Shown here: positions 6,773 through 15,549 of the stretch, piece by piece
Layout: each line of letters starts with the position of its first letter
Position numbering within the stretch: position 1 is the first letter of the stretch
NCBI GenBank assembly: GCA_017472905.1
Contig: JAFUNW010000085.1
Location: forward strand, 1-17,632
Direction: 5' to 3'
Origin: Bacteroidaceae bacterium
GTDB lineage: Bacteria > Bacteroidota > Bacteroidia > Bacteroidales > Bacteroidaceae
DNA: 17,632 bases
The notes under the pieces: model-generated
Database searches by the model: none
Told to the model about the DNA's origin: nothing
The model's input: only the letters and a program-made list of their open reading frames with translations
Program-made: the position numbers and the translations under genes

Positions 6773-7497
6773 CGCTTACATATTACTTGATTGTCAAATT
6801 CTACACTGATACGCGAATATTTATTCCATCCGATTTGCCCCAAGACTTTTGAATAGAAGATTTCCAGTCGGTTTAATTTTTCAGACAGGTCAGTCGGATG
6901 TCCTAAAAACAATATATGATTCCCGACACGAGGAATCAGTTCGATTTCTCCCTGCGGAGTTATATTTATCTGTTGAATCTGCTTGTCCCAAAAAGGTCGT
7001 TCACGTAACAAACAGGCAAATTCATATAATTCATTATGGGCAAATTCCGTTTCTATATGTCCTGTAGCCACTGTAAGTCGACAGGCAGAAGAAGCTGAAG
7101 CCGGCATCACATCGCCTAAATGGTCTATATAATAATTCTGACCGGAAGAGCTCAATATACGCAATATCGGCAAACGTTGTTCTACATGGATACAAAGAGA
7201 ATTATAGGGCGTTTTATAACACTCTACACGGCGGACATAGGGATTTTTCAGCAATGTTTGTTCTATCAAACGGGAATCTATGCTATCTGCCGGTTTATTT
7301 ATCGGATAAAGGCGATTTGTTTTCAAAATAGAAATGACTTCTTCAGAAGTGATAAAACAAACTCGGGTTGTATCCGTGATCACGTGCAGATCATTACACA
7401 CCCAATCGGTTGGTTTGCTATTCAACACAGTGAAGCCTGCTACCAAATATAAGGTAACCAAAGTGAACGCGACAATTGATACGATTCGTTTAACCAT
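6763..7497 (-). CDS. ftsQ: Cell division protein FtsQ
   Basis: Bitopic divisome protein that in other bacteria links FtsA/FtsZ to FtsB-FtsL and the septal synthases. I start it at ATG 7495-7497, giving 244 residues. The frame is open to 7557, but that adds 20 residues buried in murC. From this start, Lys3-Arg4 are followed directly by one membrane helix (about 5-25), as expected for FtsQ. A POTRA domain follows (about 34-108, with TSEEVISILK and LLKNPYVRRVECY), then a beta domain with YYIDHLGDVMP. Sequence conservation in this family is low, so the call rests on topology, POTRA features and position between murC and ftsA. ATGGTTAA overlaps the murC stop by 8 nt, suggesting translational coupling. 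Confidence 0.88.
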   Translation of the reverse strand: MVKRIVSIVAFTLVTLYLVAGFTVLNSKPTDWVCNDLHVITDTTRVCFITSEEVISILKTNRLYPINKPADSIDSRLIEQTLLKNPYVRRVECYKTPYNSLCIHVEQRLPILRILSSSGQNYYIDHLGDVMPASASSACRLTVATGHIETEFAHNELYEFACLLRERPFWDKQIQQINITPQGEIELIPRVGNHILFLGHPTDLSEKLNRLEIFYSKVLGQIGWNKYSRISVEFDNQVICKRWE

Positions 7498-8869
7498 TTT
7501 TACACAACAATATTTCACTGACACGAGGAGCATACTCTTCAATGTCTCCTGCACCAAGCATTACTAATACTTCAATATCTTTTAAGTTCTCTATCAAGGA
7601 AACAAGTCCTTCTTTTTTGCACATTTGTTTGTCTACATTCTCTGCCAAACAATCATAAATCAATTGACTAGTAACCCCCTCTATCGGTTGTTCACGAGCG
7701 GGATATATATCCAGCAATATCACTCTGTCAAAGAGCGAAAGACTTTGAGCAAAATCCAAATAGAAATCACGGGTACGCGTATACAAATGAGGTTGAAAAA
7801 CTGCCGTTATCTTTTTATCGGAATAGAGAGCCCGAATAGAAAGAGCGCTTTCACGAATTTCTGACGGATGATGGGCATAATCGCTCAAGAATGCTAAATC
7901 CGAACGCTTTATCTTAAAATCAAAACGGCGATCTACACCTCCGAAAGAGGCCATTGCCTGACGAATCTCTTCTGAAGGAATTCCCACTAATTGAGCCATA
8001 GCCATCGCAGCAATTCCATTCTCAATATTCACCAATACCGGAACGCCCAAACTTACATTGGATATATTACCTAAAGGAGAGATATAGTCAAAAATGACAT
8101 CTCCACCTCCTACACGTATATTCTGTGTATGAAAGTCTCCCGAAGTACGCGAATAAGTATAAAGGGTAACATCTTGCTTCAAACGAGGGAAGAACTCCAA
8201 GTCTTCATGCATAATCAATATTCCACCGGATTCTATTAGCGAAGTATAATGAGCAAAACTTTCCAAATAGGCTTCTTTAGTACCATAAATATCCAAATGA
8301 TCCGGCTCTGCAGAAGTAATTACCGATATATAAGGAGATAATGCATGAAAAGAACGATCGAATTCATCAGCCTCAACCACCACATATTCACTTTGTTTTG
8401 AAAGTAAATAATTTGTGCCATAGTTTTTGGATATCCCACCCAAAAAGGCATTACATCCTTTACCAGACTGATGAAGTAAATGAGCCACCATCGTAGAAGT
8501 TGTTGTTTTTCCATGTGTTCCGGCTACACACAATGCCCGTCCCATGCGAGTAATCTCACCCAACGCTTGTGCTCGTTTTTCTACTTTAAATCCGTTTGTA
8601 CGGAAATAAACCAATTCTTTATGGTCTATTGGAACAGCCGGAGTATAAACAACCAAGGTTGTATCTTTATCCAGACATACAGCCGGTATCAGATCAACAT
8701 CTTCTGTATAATGAATATCTACTCCCTCTTCTACCAGCCTTTCTGTCAATTCGCTACATGTTCTATCATATCCGGCAACAAATTTTCCAGCAGAAAGGAA
8801 ATAACGGGCTATAGCACTCATCCCGATACCGCCCACTCCAATAAAATAGACTGATTCTATCCTTTTCAT
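7490..8869 (-). CDS. murC: UDP-N-acetylmuramate--L-alanine ligase MurC
   Basis: Cytoplasmic ATP-dependent ligase that adds the first amino acid, L-Ala, to UDP-MurNAc. The 459 residues are a little shorter than E. coli MurC. Three domains are visible: an N-terminal Rossmann fold with FIGVGGIGMSAIARY (9-23), a central Mur ligase domain with P-loop GTHGKTTT (117-124), and a C-terminal domain with SDYAHHPSEIR, which is typical of MurC rather than MurD or MurE. ATG at 8867-8869 is preceded by TAAGGA a few nt upstream. It follows murG by 21 nt, and its stop lies inside the first codons of ftsQ. Confidence 0.97.
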   Translation of the reverse strand: MKRIESVYFIGVGGIGMSAIARYFLSAGKFVAGYDRTCSELTERLVEEGVDIHYTEDVDLIPAVCLDKDTTLVVYTPAVPIDHKELVYFRTNGFKVEKRAQALGEITRMGRALCVAGTHGKTTTSTMVAHLLHQSGKGCNAFLGGISKNYGTNYLLSKQSEYVVVEADEFDRSFHALSPYISVITSAEPDHLDIYGTKEAYLESFAHYTSLIESGGILIMHEDLEFFPRLKQDVTLYTYSRTSGDFHTQNIRVGGGDVIFDYISPLGNISNVSLGVPVLVNIENGIAAMAMAQLVGIPSEEIRQAMASFGGVDRRFDFKIKRSDLAFLSDYAHHPSEIRESALSIRALYSDKKITAVFQPHLYTRTRDFYLDFAQSLSLFDRVILLDIYPAREQPIEGVTSQLIYDCLAENVDKQMCKKEGLVSLIENLKDIEVLVMLGAGDIEEYAPRVSEILLCKNG

Positions 8870-8890
8870 AATTCCTTAATTTACGTCAGG

Positions 8891-10030
8891 TCATTTACCT
8901 TCTTGTGCTTTTTTATATTCTACAGCCAATTTATAAACTTCATCGGCTATTACATCTGCCGCATCAACATAAGCCATCTTCGCTATATTCTCACTCAATT
9001 GTTTTAATAGTTCTTCATTTCCGACTGTCTCTATAGCCAATGGCAACAAATCTTTAACAGCCTCAGAATCTTTCACATAAAGAGCAGCTTGTTTTTCCAC
9101 TAAAGCCAATGCATTCTTTGTTTGATGATCTTCTGCTACATTAGGAGAGGGAACCAATATAACAGGCTTACGCAATGCACAAAATTCAGAAATGGATCCT
9201 GCTCCGGCACGCGAAATAACCAAATCAGCAGCCATATAAGCATATTCCATTTTAGATATAAATTCAGATACATACATCATCGTAGGCTTTTCATCCAACA
9301 TAGCCAAATGACGTTTTATCTCCGGATAATAGGTTTTTCCGGTCTGCCAAATGAATTGAACTCCGGAAGATACCATCATTTTCCAATTCTTCAATACACT
9401 TTCATTCAATGTACGTGCTCCTAAACTACCCCCAACAATTAATACGGTCGGTTTTTTAGGATCCAATCCCAAAGAAAGAACTGCCTCTTCATGAGTTATA
9501 TTGCAGTCTAGCAGCCCTTGACGAATAGGATTTCCTGTCAAAAGAATCTTATCTTTCTCAAAAAAGCGTTCCATACCCTCATAAGCCACACAAATCCTAC
9601 GAGCTTTCTTTGCTAACAATTTATTAGTCACGCCGGCATACGAATTTTGCTCCTGCAATAGGGTTGGTATACCCATAATTCCTGCCATTTTCAATAATGG
9701 TCCGCTAGCATATCCACCAACACCCACCGCCACATGAGGAGCAAACTCCTTTATAATTCCTCTAGCTATCCATTGACACTTAAGAACTTTAAACAAAACA
9801 GAAATATTCTTGAGTAAATTCTTACGATCAAATCCTTGGATTGGTAACCCAATAATCTGATAACCGGCAGCCGGCACACGATGCATCTCCATACGTCCTT
9901 CCGCGCCAACAAACAAAATTTCGGAAGCCGGATATTTAGCTTTTATTGCCCCCGCAATAGAAACTGCCGGGAAAATATGCCCACCGGTTCCTCCACCGCT
10001 AATAATAACTCTTATAGCTTCTTTTTTCAT
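8891..10030 (-). CDS. murG: MurG, lipid II-forming GlcNAc transferase
   Basis: Peripheral inner-membrane glycosyltransferase (GT-B fold) that transfers GlcNAc from UDP-GlcNAc to lipid I, giving lipid II. The N-terminal acceptor domain has GGGTGGHIFPA (12-22 from the chosen start), VGVGGYASGP and EQNSYAGVTNKLL. The donor domain has GGSLGAR and ISRAGAGSISE, which contact the nucleotide sugar. The frame opens at 10069 (ATG, 392 residues, overlapping ftsW by 11 nt). I prefer ATG at 10028-10030 (379 residues) because TAAGGA lies just upstream and the short lead before GGTGGH matches other MurG proteins. The longer form cannot be excluded. Confidence 0.95.
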   Translation of the reverse strand: MKKEAIRVIISGGGTGGHIFPAVSIAGAIKAKYPASEILFVGAEGRMEMHRVPAAGYQIIGLPIQGFDRKNLLKNISVLFKVLKCQWIARGIIKEFAPHVAVGVGGYASGPLLKMAGIMGIPTLLQEQNSYAGVTNKLLAKKARRICVAYEGMERFFEKDKILLTGNPIRQGLLDCNITHEEAVLSLGLDPKKPTVLIVGGSLGARTLNESVLKNWKMMVSSGVQFIWQTGKTYYPEIKRHLAMLDEKPTMMYVSEFISKMEYAYMAADLVISRAGAGSISEFCALRKPVILVPSPNVAEDHQTKNALALVEKQAALYVKDSEAVKDLLPLAIETVGNEELLKQLSENIAKMAYVDAADVIADEVYKLAVEYKKAQEGK

Positions 10031-10058
10031 GGATTTCCTTACCATACTCAATACTTTT

Positions 10059-11315
10059 TTAATTGACATTTATTATCTGGGTTCCTGTTTCCTGTACCTG
10101 TTCTTCTTCATTGGAAAGTTCTTCATCTAAAGCAGCTTCGTGCGCCTTGTCCTTCTGTTCTTCCACTTCCCTGCTTATCCCTAATATCATACCGATATAT
10201 AAACACGTAATCACTGTCGAAGTACCTCCTTTACTAATAAGAGGCAGAGGTTGACCCGTCACCGGGAAAAGCCCGACTGCAACCATCATATTTACCAAAG
10301 CCTGACTCACCAACAACAAGGCCAATCCCATGACTAGAAAAGAATAATATTTCTTTTCCGAGCGTTGAGCAATACGTCCGGCCCTTAATAGGAGTATGAT
10401 ATAAAGAAAAGCAAGAAAACCACCCCCTAACAATCCTAACTCTTCAATAACTATCGCATAGATAAAGTCCGAAAATGCCTGTGATAAGAAATCGCGCTCT
10501 ACTGAATTTCCCGGCCCTTTACCCCAAATAGGAGTCGTGGCAATGGCAATGCGAGCATGTCCGACTTGAGCATCTTCATTAAATATATCATATTCCGCTG
10601 GAGCTACTTTTTTATCATCCATAAAATCAACGACACGATTCTTCCATGTTGTCACACGATGCATCATTGGCACTTTATCCAACACGTCATTGGGGATTTT
10701 CCATGCTACAATTCCTAGAAAGCCTACCAACAACATGCCAAAGCCCACCATTCTACCCCACTGTCTGAAAGGAACGCGTCCCACATACATCATCAAAATC
10801 GTAATTCCAAGCAACATTGCAGCCGTTGAAAAATTTTCCGGAGCAATCAACAAACACAAAGGCAAAGAGACCATCAAAATATACTTAAAGGTATTCCGAC
10901 TCGTCCCCTCCTCCTCTTGAGTCTTTGAAAGAATCAATGCGATCGATGAAACCAAGGCCAATTTTGCAAATTCCGAAGGCTGAATGGTCCATCCCATAAA
11001 GGAAAGCCAACGTCCGGCATCATTCACCTTTTCGCCCCAAAACATCGCAAGAATCAACAATACGAACGAAGAAGGCCATAAAAGTGCCGGTACAAAACGA
11101 AACCATTTACAAGGCAATTTATGAACCACCATCACTGCCGCCACTCCCAACAACATATAGCGGGCATGCTGAGCTATCGGTCCCCAATAATCGCCCGTTT
11201 TATAGGTCAAAATACCAGAAGCACTGAAAACCTCAACAATCGAGATCAGACAAAGGAAGAGAAAAACAATCCATACAACCTTGTCACCCTTGAACAAACG
11301 CCTTATCAAATCCAC
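10059..11315 (-). CDS. ftsW: FtsW, septal peptidoglycan polymerase (SEDS family)
   Basis: Polytopic inner-membrane glycosyltransferase that polymerises lipid II at the septum with its partner class B PBP. Its 418 residues contain about ten hydrophobic segments. SEDS hallmarks are IQPSEFAKLAL (111-121), GKGPGNS (265-271), FSDFIYAIVIEELG (281-294, with the conserved Asp) and FPVTGQPLPLISKGGTS (350-366). A soluble, Glu/Gln-rich cytoplasmic tail follows about residue 382. RodA is less likely because of the cluster context. The start is GTG (11313-11315): the upstream frame reaches a stop with no ATG, and the protein begins MDLIRRLFKGDK just before the first helix. A 10-bp direct repeat flanks this start. 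Confidence 0.96.
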   Translation of the reverse strand: MDLIRRLFKGDKVVWIVFLFLCLISIVEVFSASGILTYKTGDYWGPIAQHARYMLLGVAAVMVVHKLPCKWFRFVPALLWPSSFVLLILAMFWGEKVNDAGRWLSFMGWTIQPSEFAKLALVSSIALILSKTQEEEGTSRNTFKYILMVSLPLCLLIAPENFSTAAMLLGITILMMYVGRVPFRQWGRMVGFGMLLVGFLGIVAWKIPNDVLDKVPMMHRVTTWKNRVVDFMDDKKVAPAEYDIFNEDAQVGHARIAIATTPIWGKGPGNSVERDFLSQAFSDFIYAIVIEELGLLGGGFLAFLYIILLLRAGRIAQRSEKKYYSFLVMGLALLLVSQALVNMMVAVGLFPVTGQPLPLISKGGTSTVITCLYIGMILGISREVEEQKDKAHEAALDEELSNEEEQVQETGTQIINVN

Positions 11316-11358
11316 TTTATCAAATCGAATATTTAAAAAGTTTATCCTCTAAAAAACA

Positions 11359-12732
11359 TCACATATTTCTTACACATTCTTTGAATTGCTCACCTCTGTC
11401 TTCATAGCTTTTGAACAAATCAAAACTTGCACAACATGGACTCAACAACACCGTGTCTCCCTTCTGTGCCATTGCTGCTGCTGCTGCAACAGCTTCACTC
11501 ATAGAACGAGCATCGGCTATCGGCAATCCATAGGAAGAAAAAAAGCTATGCAACTTTGTATTATCAACTCCCAAAAACACCAATCCACGACATTTCTCTC
11601 TCACCAAATCCGCAATTTCCGAATAATCATTCCCTTTGTCTTTTCCTCCCAAAATCAATACTGTGGGAGTCTTCATACTTTGAAGTGCATACCAACAGGA
11701 ATTTACATTCGTAGCTTTCGAATCATTTACATAATCCACACCTTTCACCCGACATACACTCTCCAATCGATGTTCCACACCCTGAAAAGAAGCCAATGCC
11801 TCGCGAATATTCTCTTTACGAATTCCGGCTAATCCGGCCGAAATACCCGCAGCCATCGAATTATACAAGTTATGCACTCCGGTCAAGGCTAATTCCTCCT
11901 GTTCCATATTAAATGCCACCGGACCGTCAAAACAAATCTTATCATCCTGCATATAAGCAGCCAACCAGCCTTCACGCTGTGCCTGAGCAAAAGGACAAAG
12001 TTTAGCCTGTATTCCATATTTATGCAATTCGGCACGAATCAACGGATCGTCATTCCAAAAGACAAAAGCATCCTCTGCGGTCTGATTTTGCAATATCCTG
12101 AATTTAGCATCCACATAATTCTGCATTTCATGCTCATACCGATCCAAATGATCCGGAGTGATATTCATCAATACAGCAATATTAGCCCGAAAATCATACA
12201 TGTTTTCCAATTGGAAACTACTCAACTCTATCACATAATAGTCATAATCCTTTTCCGCGACCTGCAAGGCCAGACTTTGTCCGATATTTCCCGCGAGTCC
12301 AACATTCAGTCCCGCACTGCGGAAGATATGATAAATAAGCGAAGTGGTTGTAGTTTTTCCATTGCTTCCGGTAATACAAATCATCTTTGCGTCTGTATAC
12401 CTGCCGGCTAATTCAATCTCCGATATAATCGGGATACCACGCTCTCGGATTTTCTCCACCATCGGAGCGTCAGCCGGGATACCCGGACTTTTCACCACCT
12501 CATCAGCATCCAATATCCGCTCTTCGGTATGCCCGCCTTCTTCCCAAGCTATACCATAACGATTCAACATATCCTTATAATACTGCTTTATACATGACAT
12601 ATCCGATAGAAATACGTCATATCCTTTTTTCTGAGCCAAAACAGCAGCACCTACGCCACTTTCGCCACCGCCTAGAACCACCATCCGGCGTCTTACGGAA
12701 CAAGCTGTATTCATCTGACTTCCTGTATTCAT
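11359..12732 (-). CDS. murD: UDP-MurNAc-L-Ala--D-glutamate ligase MurD
   Basis: Cytoplasmic ATP-dependent ligase that adds D-Glu to UDP-MurNAc-L-Ala. The N-terminal domain begins MVVLGGGESGVGAAVLA (17-33). The central domain has P-loop TGSNGKTTT (121-129) and MNITPDHLDRY. The C-terminal half has HRLESV and YVNDSKATN, a MurD signature. Three in-frame ATGs are possible: 12732 (457 aa), 12714 (451 aa, with AGGAAG closely upstream) and 12684 (441 aa, starting right at the Rossmann strand). I list the longest but consider 12714 equally good. It lies 7 nt behind mraY and 43 nt ahead of ftsW. Confidence 0.96.
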   Translation of the reverse strand: MNTGSQMNTACSVRRRMVVLGGGESGVGAAVLAQKKGYDVFLSDMSCIKQYYKDMLNRYGIAWEEGGHTEERILDADEVVKSPGIPADAPMVEKIRERGIPIISEIELAGRYTDAKMICITGSNGKTTTTSLIYHIFRSAGLNVGLAGNIGQSLALQVAEKDYDYYVIELSSFQLENMYDFRANIAVLMNITPDHLDRYEHEMQNYVDAKFRILQNQTAEDAFVFWNDDPLIRAELHKYGIQAKLCPFAQAQREGWLAAYMQDDKICFDGPVAFNMEQEELALTGVHNLYNSMAAGISAGLAGIRKENIREALASFQGVEHRLESVCRVKGVDYVNDSKATNVNSCWYALQSMKTPTVLILGGKDKGNDYSEIADLVREKCRGLVFLGVDNTKLHSFFSSYGLPIADARSMSEAVAAAAAMAQKGDTVLLSPCCASFDLFKSYEDRGEQFKECVRNM

Positions 12733-12739
12733 CTCTTTT

Positions 12740-14011
12740 TTATCTTATTTTCAACGTTATGATTGCAATAGCCGCCAATACAATCGTTACAATCCAAAAA
12801 CGAACCGTTATCTTCGCCTCATGATATACATTCTGAGGCCACATTATTTTATACGAACAGGTCGGGTCCAACATCGAAGGCAAGGTCCGGAAATGGTCAT
12901 GTATGGGTGTCCGCTTGAAAATACGCTGCCTCTTTCCTTTTTTCTTCCCTTTTTGGAAATATTTCACCTGCAGAATTACGGATAAATTCTCTACCAAAAA
13001 TACACCACACAACACCGGTATCAACAACTCTTTGCGAATAATGATAGCCAACACTGCTATAATACCCCCTATCGTAAGACTTCCGGTATCACCCATGAAC
13101 ACTTGTGCCGGAAATGCATTATACCACAAAAAACCTATCAATGCACCAACAAATGCACACGTAAACACCACCAATTCCTCCGAACCCGGGATATACATAA
13201 TGTTCAAATAGCTCGCATACGTAATATGACTCGACACGTATGCCAACACCCCTAAGGCTACTGCGATGATAGCCGAGTTTCCGGCAGCCATACCATCCAT
13301 ACCATCATTCAGATTGGCACCATTCGAAACTGCTGTCACCACAAATATCGTTACGATTACAAAGATTACCCATCCTGCAGCCTGAGCATGCTCGCCCATA
13401 AAAGAAACCAACGAAGAATAATCAAAGTTGTTTTCTTTCACAAACGGAATAGTTGTCTTGGTCGATTTCTCATTGATAGGATTATGTACAACAGATATCC
13501 CATCCATTTTCGTTCCTTGAATTTCCTTATTTTCTCGAATAACAGCTTGCGGACTCAAATAAAGCACCAAACCAACTATCAATCCCAGACCAACCTGACC
13601 GATTATTTTAAACCGTCCTTGTAGCCCCTCTTTATTCCGATGAAATATTTTAATATAATCGTCCGCAAAGCCTAATGCGCCCAGCCAAATAGTGGTTATC
13701 AGCATCAATATCATGTAGACATTCGTAAGCCGACCCAACAACAGACAAGGAATCAAAGTTGCCACTATAATAATTACCCCTCCCATAGAAGGTACATCTT
13801 TTTTCTCCACTCCGAAAGGATCAACTTCGGCATCACGTTGTGTCTCTGTTATCTGACGCTTTTTCAATATCTTTATAAAATAGCTTCCAAACCAAGCCGA
13901 AAGCACCAAGGAGAGAATAACAGCCATTAACGAACGAAACGACACATAACTGAACATTCTCAAGCCCGGAATGTCATAACTCTCTAATACCTCAAACAAA
14001 TAATGTAACAT
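12740..14011 (-). CDS. mraY: MraY, phospho-MurNAc-pentapeptide transferase
   Basis: Polytopic inner-membrane enzyme that moves phospho-MurNAc-pentapeptide from UDP to undecaprenyl phosphate, making lipid I. Start chosen at ATG 14009-14011 (423 residues). The frame also opens at a TTG at 14020, which would add only three residues. Motifs: SMGGVIII near 75-82, FADD with D117/D118, NLNDGMDGMAAGN at 234-246, AQVFMGDTGSL, and PIHDHFR near 370-376, which occupies the place of the HHH motif. About 60 residues (157-215) lie between two membrane helices where E. coli MraY has a short loop, and roughly 20 extra residues follow HDHF. I recall both insertions in other Bacteroidota. It ends VRFWIVTIVLAAIAIITLKIR-like, as in the family. 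Confidence 0.97.
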   Translation of the reverse strand: MLHYLFEVLESYDIPGLRMFSYVSFRSLMAVILSLVLSAWFGSYFIKILKKRQITETQRDAEVDPFGVEKKDVPSMGGVIIIVATLIPCLLLGRLTNVYMILMLITTIWLGALGFADDYIKIFHRNKEGLQGRFKIIGQVGLGLIVGLVLYLSPQAVIRENKEIQGTKMDGISVVHNPINEKSTKTTIPFVKENNFDYSSLVSFMGEHAQAAGWVIFVIVTIFVVTAVSNGANLNDGMDGMAAGNSAIIAVALGVLAYVSSHITYASYLNIMYIPGSEELVVFTCAFVGALIGFLWYNAFPAQVFMGDTGSLTIGGIIAVLAIIIRKELLIPVLCGVFLVENLSVILQVKYFQKGKKKGKRQRIFKRTPIHDHFRTLPSMLDPTCSYKIMWPQNVYHEAKITVRFWIVTIVLAAIAIITLKIR

Positions 14012-14057
14012 ACATAACAATTTTTTAAATTAAAGAATGTAAGTTTCTCTCCCATCC

Positions 14058-15518
14058 TCAGACACTTAAATCCGCAAAAGCCTCTTTCAGGACCTCTTTA
14101 TCATCAAAGTGATGCTTCACGCCTTTCACCTCTTGATAAGTTTCATGCCCTTTTCCGGCCAACAACACAACATCACCTTTATCTGCCAACATACAAGCCG
14201 TACGAATAGCCTCCCTACGGTCCGATATCACCAACACATTTTTTCGCTGCTCCAAAGTTACTCCCTCTAACATATCACGGATAATATCATCCGGTTCCTC
14301 AAAACGAGGATTATCAGAAGTTATAACCACTCGATCGCTTCCGGCCACAGCCTCAGATGCCATCAAGGGACGCTTTCCTTTATCACGATTTCCCCCGGCT
14401 CCTACCACCGTTATCACCTTGGCTTTCGGCGGCAATACCTCACGAATAGCATTTAATACATTTGCAATAGCATCCGGCGTATGAGCATAATCCACAATAC
14501 CGGTCACTCCACCGGAAGAACGTACCGTCTCAAACCGCCCCGCAACAGGACGAAGCATGCTAAGTACACGCAACGCCTCCTCCACATCCACACCTAACGA
14601 TACGGCACTTCCCAACACAGCCAATAGATTCGAAGCATTGAAACGACCTGTAAAATTCACGGCTACTTCACGCCCCATAATATCCAGAATCATTCCATCA
14701 AAATGATCTTCCAAAATACGTGCCTTAAAATCAGCCATACCCCGAAGAGAATAAGTTCTCACCGAAGCGACAGTGTTCTGCACCATCACCATTCCGTTTT
14801 TCTCATCGCTGTTTGTCAATGCAAAAGATTCTTTAGGCAGATGGTCAAAAAATGACTTCTTGGCTTGCAAATAATTGGCTACGGTTCCGTGATAATCCAA
14901 ATGATCACGAGTCAAATTCGTAAAGATACCTCCGGCAAACACCAATCCTCCAATACGGTGCTGAGCTACAGCATGCGAACTAACCTCCATAAAGACATAT
15001 TCACATCCGGCTTCAACCATCCGTCCTAATAATTTATTCAGAGTTATCGGATCCGGTGTTGTATGAGTTGATGCTACCGGTTCGTCATCCACATAATTGC
15101 AAACCGTTGAAATCAGTCCCACTTTATAACCCAATATACGGAACATATTATATAATAAGGTGGCAATTGTCGTCTTACCATTCGTTCCTGTCACACCGAC
15201 CAATCGCAAATGCTTAGTGGGATCTCCATTAAAGCGAGTTGCCAGAACTCCGACCAGAAGTTCTGTATTTTCTACCTTTATATAAGTAATTCCATCCTGC
15301 AAGGTCGCCGGAAATGTATCTACAAGCATTGCTGTTGCACCATTTTCTATTGCTTTATCAACGTAAGCATGCCCATCCGACAAAGTGCCACGCAATGCAA
15401 TAAACAATTCATGCGATTTTATCAAGCGCGAATCTATCTGAATGCCACATACGTCCATTTCCATATCGCCGACCACATTCTCAAGCGACAAATCCCTGAA
15501 GAGTTCCCGAAGTTTCAT
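14058..15518 (-). CDS. murE: MurE, meso-diaminopimelate-adding ligase
   Basis: Cytoplasmic ATP-dependent ligase that adds the third amino acid to UDP-MurNAc-L-Ala-D-Glu. The 486 residues show QIDSRLIKSHELFIAL (27-42, UDP-MurNAc binding), P-loop TGTNGKTT (110-117), the presumed carbamylated lysine K220 in YLQAKKSF, and DYAHTPDA. DNPR at 402-405 marks enzymes that add meso-diaminopimelate rather than lysine, so the organism should have a DAP-type wall. ATG at 15516-15518 follows the PBP stop by 31 nt. mraY begins 46 nt downstream. Confidence 0.97.
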   Translation of the reverse strand: MKLRELFRDLSLENVVGDMEMDVCGIQIDSRLIKSHELFIALRGTLSDGHAYVDKAIENGATAMLVDTFPATLQDGITYIKVENTELLVGVLATRFNGDPTKHLRLVGVTGTNGKTTIATLLYNMFRILGYKVGLISTVCNYVDDEPVASTHTTPDPITLNKLLGRMVEAGCEYVFMEVSSHAVAQHRIGGLVFAGGIFTNLTRDHLDYHGTVANYLQAKKSFFDHLPKESFALTNSDEKNGMVMVQNTVASVRTYSLRGMADFKARILEDHFDGMILDIMGREVAVNFTGRFNASNLLAVLGSAVSLGVDVEEALRVLSMLRPVAGRFETVRSSGGVTGIVDYAHTPDAIANVLNAIREVLPPKAKVITVVGAGGNRDKGKRPLMASEAVAGSDRVVITSDNPRFEEPDDIIRDMLEGVTLEQRKNVLVISDRREAIRTACMLADKGDVVLLAGKGHETYQEVKGVKHHFDDKEVLKEAFADLSV

Positions 15519-15549
15519 TGTTTACACGTTTTATATCTAAGCAAATAGC

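Noticed and set aside
7498..7557. Twenty-residue N-terminal extension of ftsQ
   Set aside because: It lies entirely within the conserved murC C-terminus. Starting at 7497 gives the usual short basic end directly before the membrane helix.
11386..11832. 148-residue rightward ORF inside murD
   Set aside because: It is an antisense shadow of a conserved ligase gene, with biased composition and no regulatory signals.
14012..14020. TTG start for mraY three codons upstream
   Set aside because: An ATG at 14011 is available, there is no ribosome-binding site favouring TTG, and the family normally begins close to MLxYLFE.
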